A stretch of DNA of 64,000 nucleotides. Source: Taklimakanibacter sp021828105 (GTDB taxonomy: Bacteria; Pseudomonadota; Alphaproteobacteria; Rhizobiales; Aestuariivirgaceae). Position numbers and translations under genes: made by a program. The notes beneath the pieces were generated by a model. That model was not told the DNA's origin, made no database searches, and saw only the letters and a list, made by a program, of their open reading frames with translations. Within the stretch, counting starts at the first letter, position 1. Each line of letters opens with the position of its first letter. The stretch is from positions 1 to 64,000 of the forward strand of contig JAKATG010000004.1 of assembly GCA_021828105.1 (NCBI GenBank). Reading direction: 5' to 3'. Shown one piece after another: positions 62,359 to 64,000 of this stretch.

Positions 62359-63366
62359 TTACAGCCAGTCGTTCCGCTTGAAACGGTAATAGAGGAAGCC
62401 GCACAGCGCCACGATGAGAGCGAGGATGGCGAAATAGCCATATTGCCATTTGAGCTCGGGCATGTGCTCGAAATTCATGCCATAGATGCCGGCGACCGCC
62501 GTGGGCACGGCGAGAATGGCGGCCCACGCCGCGAGCTTGCGGGTGACGGCGCTCTGCTGCGCCTGGCCCATCATCAGGCTCGCCTCGAAAGCGAAGGCCA
62601 GAACTTCTCTCAGTGAATCGATGCCGTCCTGGACGCGCTGGATATGGTCGGTCACGTCGCGGAAATGCGAGCGCATCTCGGCATCGATCGGCAGGAGCTC
62701 GGCATGTTCGAGGCGGCGGCAGATATCGACCAGCGGCAGCACCGCATTGCGCAATTTGAGGAGCTCGCGCCTGAGCGCATAGAGTCGCTGCACTTGCCTT
62801 GTGCTGATCTTTTCATGCAGGACCCGGTCCTCCAGGACCTCGACTTCCTTGCGCACCGCTTCGACCACCGGCGTGTAGTTGTCGACGATGAAATCGAGGA
62901 TCTTGTAGAGGATGTAATCCTCGCCATGGGAAAGCATCTTCTGGCAGGATTCGCAATGCTCGCGCACGGTTGAATAGGAGGCCGATGCGCCATGCCGCAC
63001 CGAGACGACATAGCCTTTCCCGACGAAGAGATGCGTCTCGCCGAAAGCGATCTTGCCTGAAACCATTTGCGCGGTGCGGGCGACGATGAAGAGCGCGTCG
63101 CCATATTCCTCGATCTTGGGATGCTGATGCGCCTTTTCGGCATCCTCGATGGCGAGCGGATGCAGATTGAGCTGCCGCTTTACCCGGTTCAGAAGCTCAC
63201 GGCCGGGCTCGAACAGGCCGATCCACACAACATGGCCTGACTTCTTCTGCCACTGACCGGCCTCGTCCACCGGGATGTCGGCGATGCGCTTGCCCTTGGC
63301 ATAGACGCTTGACGCGACGACGCCGGGCTCGGGCTTGGGCGGCTTGGTTGGCACCTGGTCGGGCAT
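62359..63366 (-). CDS. corA: CorA family magnesium/cobalt transporter
   Basis: 335 residues. A long cytoplasmic domain, the selectivity motif GMN in VAGIYGMNFEHMP, and two C-terminal membrane helices ending in YYRFKRNDWL. It imports Mg2+ by the electrochemical gradient. Divergent from the LysE-type gene. Confidence 0.95.
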   Translation of the reverse strand: MPDQVPTKPPKPEPGVVASSVYAKGKRIADIPVDEAGQWQKKSGHVVWIGLFEPGRELLNRVKRQLNLHPLAIEDAEKAHQHPKIEEYGDALFIVARTAQMVSGKIAFGETHLFVGKGYVVSVRHGASASYSTVREHCESCQKMLSHGEDYILYKILDFIVDNYTPVVEAVRKEVEVLEDRVLHEKISTRQVQRLYALRRELLKLRNAVLPLVDICRRLEHAELLPIDAEMRSHFRDVTDHIQRVQDGIDSLREVLAFAFEASLMMGQAQQSAVTRKLAAWAAILAVPTAVAGIYGMNFEHMPELKWQYGYFAILALIVALCGFLYYRFKRNDWL

Positions 63367-63484
63367 GCGGAAGCTCTAGCGAACCTGGCCCTCTCATGCA
63401 ATCTCCGTGGCCTTCGCACGATCGTTCAAGACGATTGGAGAGTCTTCGCTCTATCAAAATCTCTTCATTAGCGCGGAGGATCAC

Positions 63485-64000
63485 GTGCTGCCCGAGACCT
63501 CTCTTCCGGGGCTTGTCTCGCTTCTCGCTTCGGCCGCGGCCCTCATGGCGTCACCGGGCCCGGCGACCTTGAGCGTCGCGGCGACGGCGGCCGCCTATGG
63601 CTTCTGGCGGTCGCTGCCCTATGCGCTCGGCATCAATCTCGGCACCATTCTCGTGCTCCTCGCCATGGCGCTCGGCGCCTCGACCTTGCTTTATGCGCTC
63701 CCGGCGCTCGCTCTGCCGCTGTCGATCGCCGCGTCCCTCTATATTCTCTATCTGGCTTTCCGGATCGCGACGGCGCCGCCTCTCACCGACAGGACGAGTG
63801 AATTGGCGCCCGGCCTGGCGCCGGGATTGCTTCTCGCCGTCGCCAACCCCAAGGCCTATCTCGCCATCGGTGCCGTTTATTCCAAGGCCGTGCTCATGCC
63901 GTCGAGCGCGCTCGCCGATGCCGTGCTCAAATGCGTGATATTGAGCATCGCGATCATCGTCATCCACACGGTCTGGGCGCTGGCCGGATCGGCACTCACC
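63485..64000 (+). CDS. LysE-family translocator, cut by the right edge
   Basis: 172 residues are present and the frame stays open at the window end. Start GTG at 63485 with GGAGG ahead. The LysE/RhtB pattern is seen in LMASPGPATLSVAATAAAYG, several membrane segments and LAVANPKAYLAIGA. It probably exports an amino acid or similar. The C-terminal helices lie outside the window. Confidence 0.88.
   Translation, partial: MLPETSLPGLVSLLASAAALMASPGPATLSVAATAAAYGFWRSLPYALGINLGTILVLLAMALGASTLLYALPALALPLSIAASLYILYLAFRIATAPPLTDRTSELAPGLAPGLLLAVANPKAYLAIGAVYSKAVLMPSSALADAVLKCVILSIAIIVIHTVWALAGSALT

Overview
The window is GC-rich chromosomal DNA from an alphaproteobacterium, most likely of the order Hyphomicrobiales (Rhizobiales). 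The signs are an alphaproteobacterial-type LexA box (GAAC-N7-GAAC) in front of an imuA-imuB-dnaE2 cassette, many solute-binding-protein ABC transporters, NahK/ErcS-type hybrid kinases with LuxR-type response regulators, and gene arrangements usual in soil and rhizosphere members of that order. I see no rRNA, tRNA, CRISPR array, prophage or plasmid functions. The only clear transposon is the 3' end of an IS5-family element at the left edge. Most of the window is densely packed metabolic, transport and regulatory genes with short gaps.

Layout. 1-124: end of an IS5-family insertion sequence. 421-5576: a five-component peptide/opine-type ABC transporter (binding protein, two permeases, fused double ATPase). 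5589-7126: a Sel1-repeat protein built of two tandem copies and broken by a frameshift. 7234-11790: MBL-fold hydrolase, LysR regulator, pirin, FMN reductase and two small exported proteins. 11864-13547: gap-rpe. 13751-16868: MarR-EmrA-EmrB efflux operon. 16880-20810: DUF1272, OsmC, two GlxA-type AraC regulators, a VOC protein and a DUF4242 protein. 20845-23861: repeat-bearing lytic transglycosylase, RmuC and a small exported protein. 24125-30130: proline iminopeptidase, a response regulator, a MITE-like repeat, a GNAT protein and a very large SSF-domain hybrid kinase. 30268-31955: mscL and an aminotransferase. 32117-32285: a consensus sigma-54 promoter leading to an intrinsic terminator, a candidate small RNA.

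32284-42412 looks like a quaternary-amine/polyamine region: a GrdB-related protein, a nucleotidyltransferase, an MttB-family methyltransferase, a LuxR solo regulator, a PotABCD-type transporter and an IclR regulator. 42430-48989 holds divergent tadE-tadG and a coupled operon of response regulator, FIST (NosP-like) sensor and NahK-like hybrid kinase. 49043-55898 is an SOS region, all on the minus strand: LexA box, imuA, imuB, dnaE2, an endonuclease III-like glycosylase whose N-terminus reads as a sliding-clamp motif, then a RelE-type toxin and its antitoxin. 55989-62355 is an RpiR-controlled locus with a TauT-family ABC transporter, an unrecognised probable TIM-barrel protein and a Gfo/Idh/MocA dehydrogenase. 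The window ends with corA and a LysE-family exporter cut by the right edge.

The most promising undescribed items are the sigma-54 small-RNA candidate, the clamp-motif glycosylase in the mutasome operon, the NosP/NahK-like module beside tad pilus genes, and the RpiR locus with two palindromic operators.
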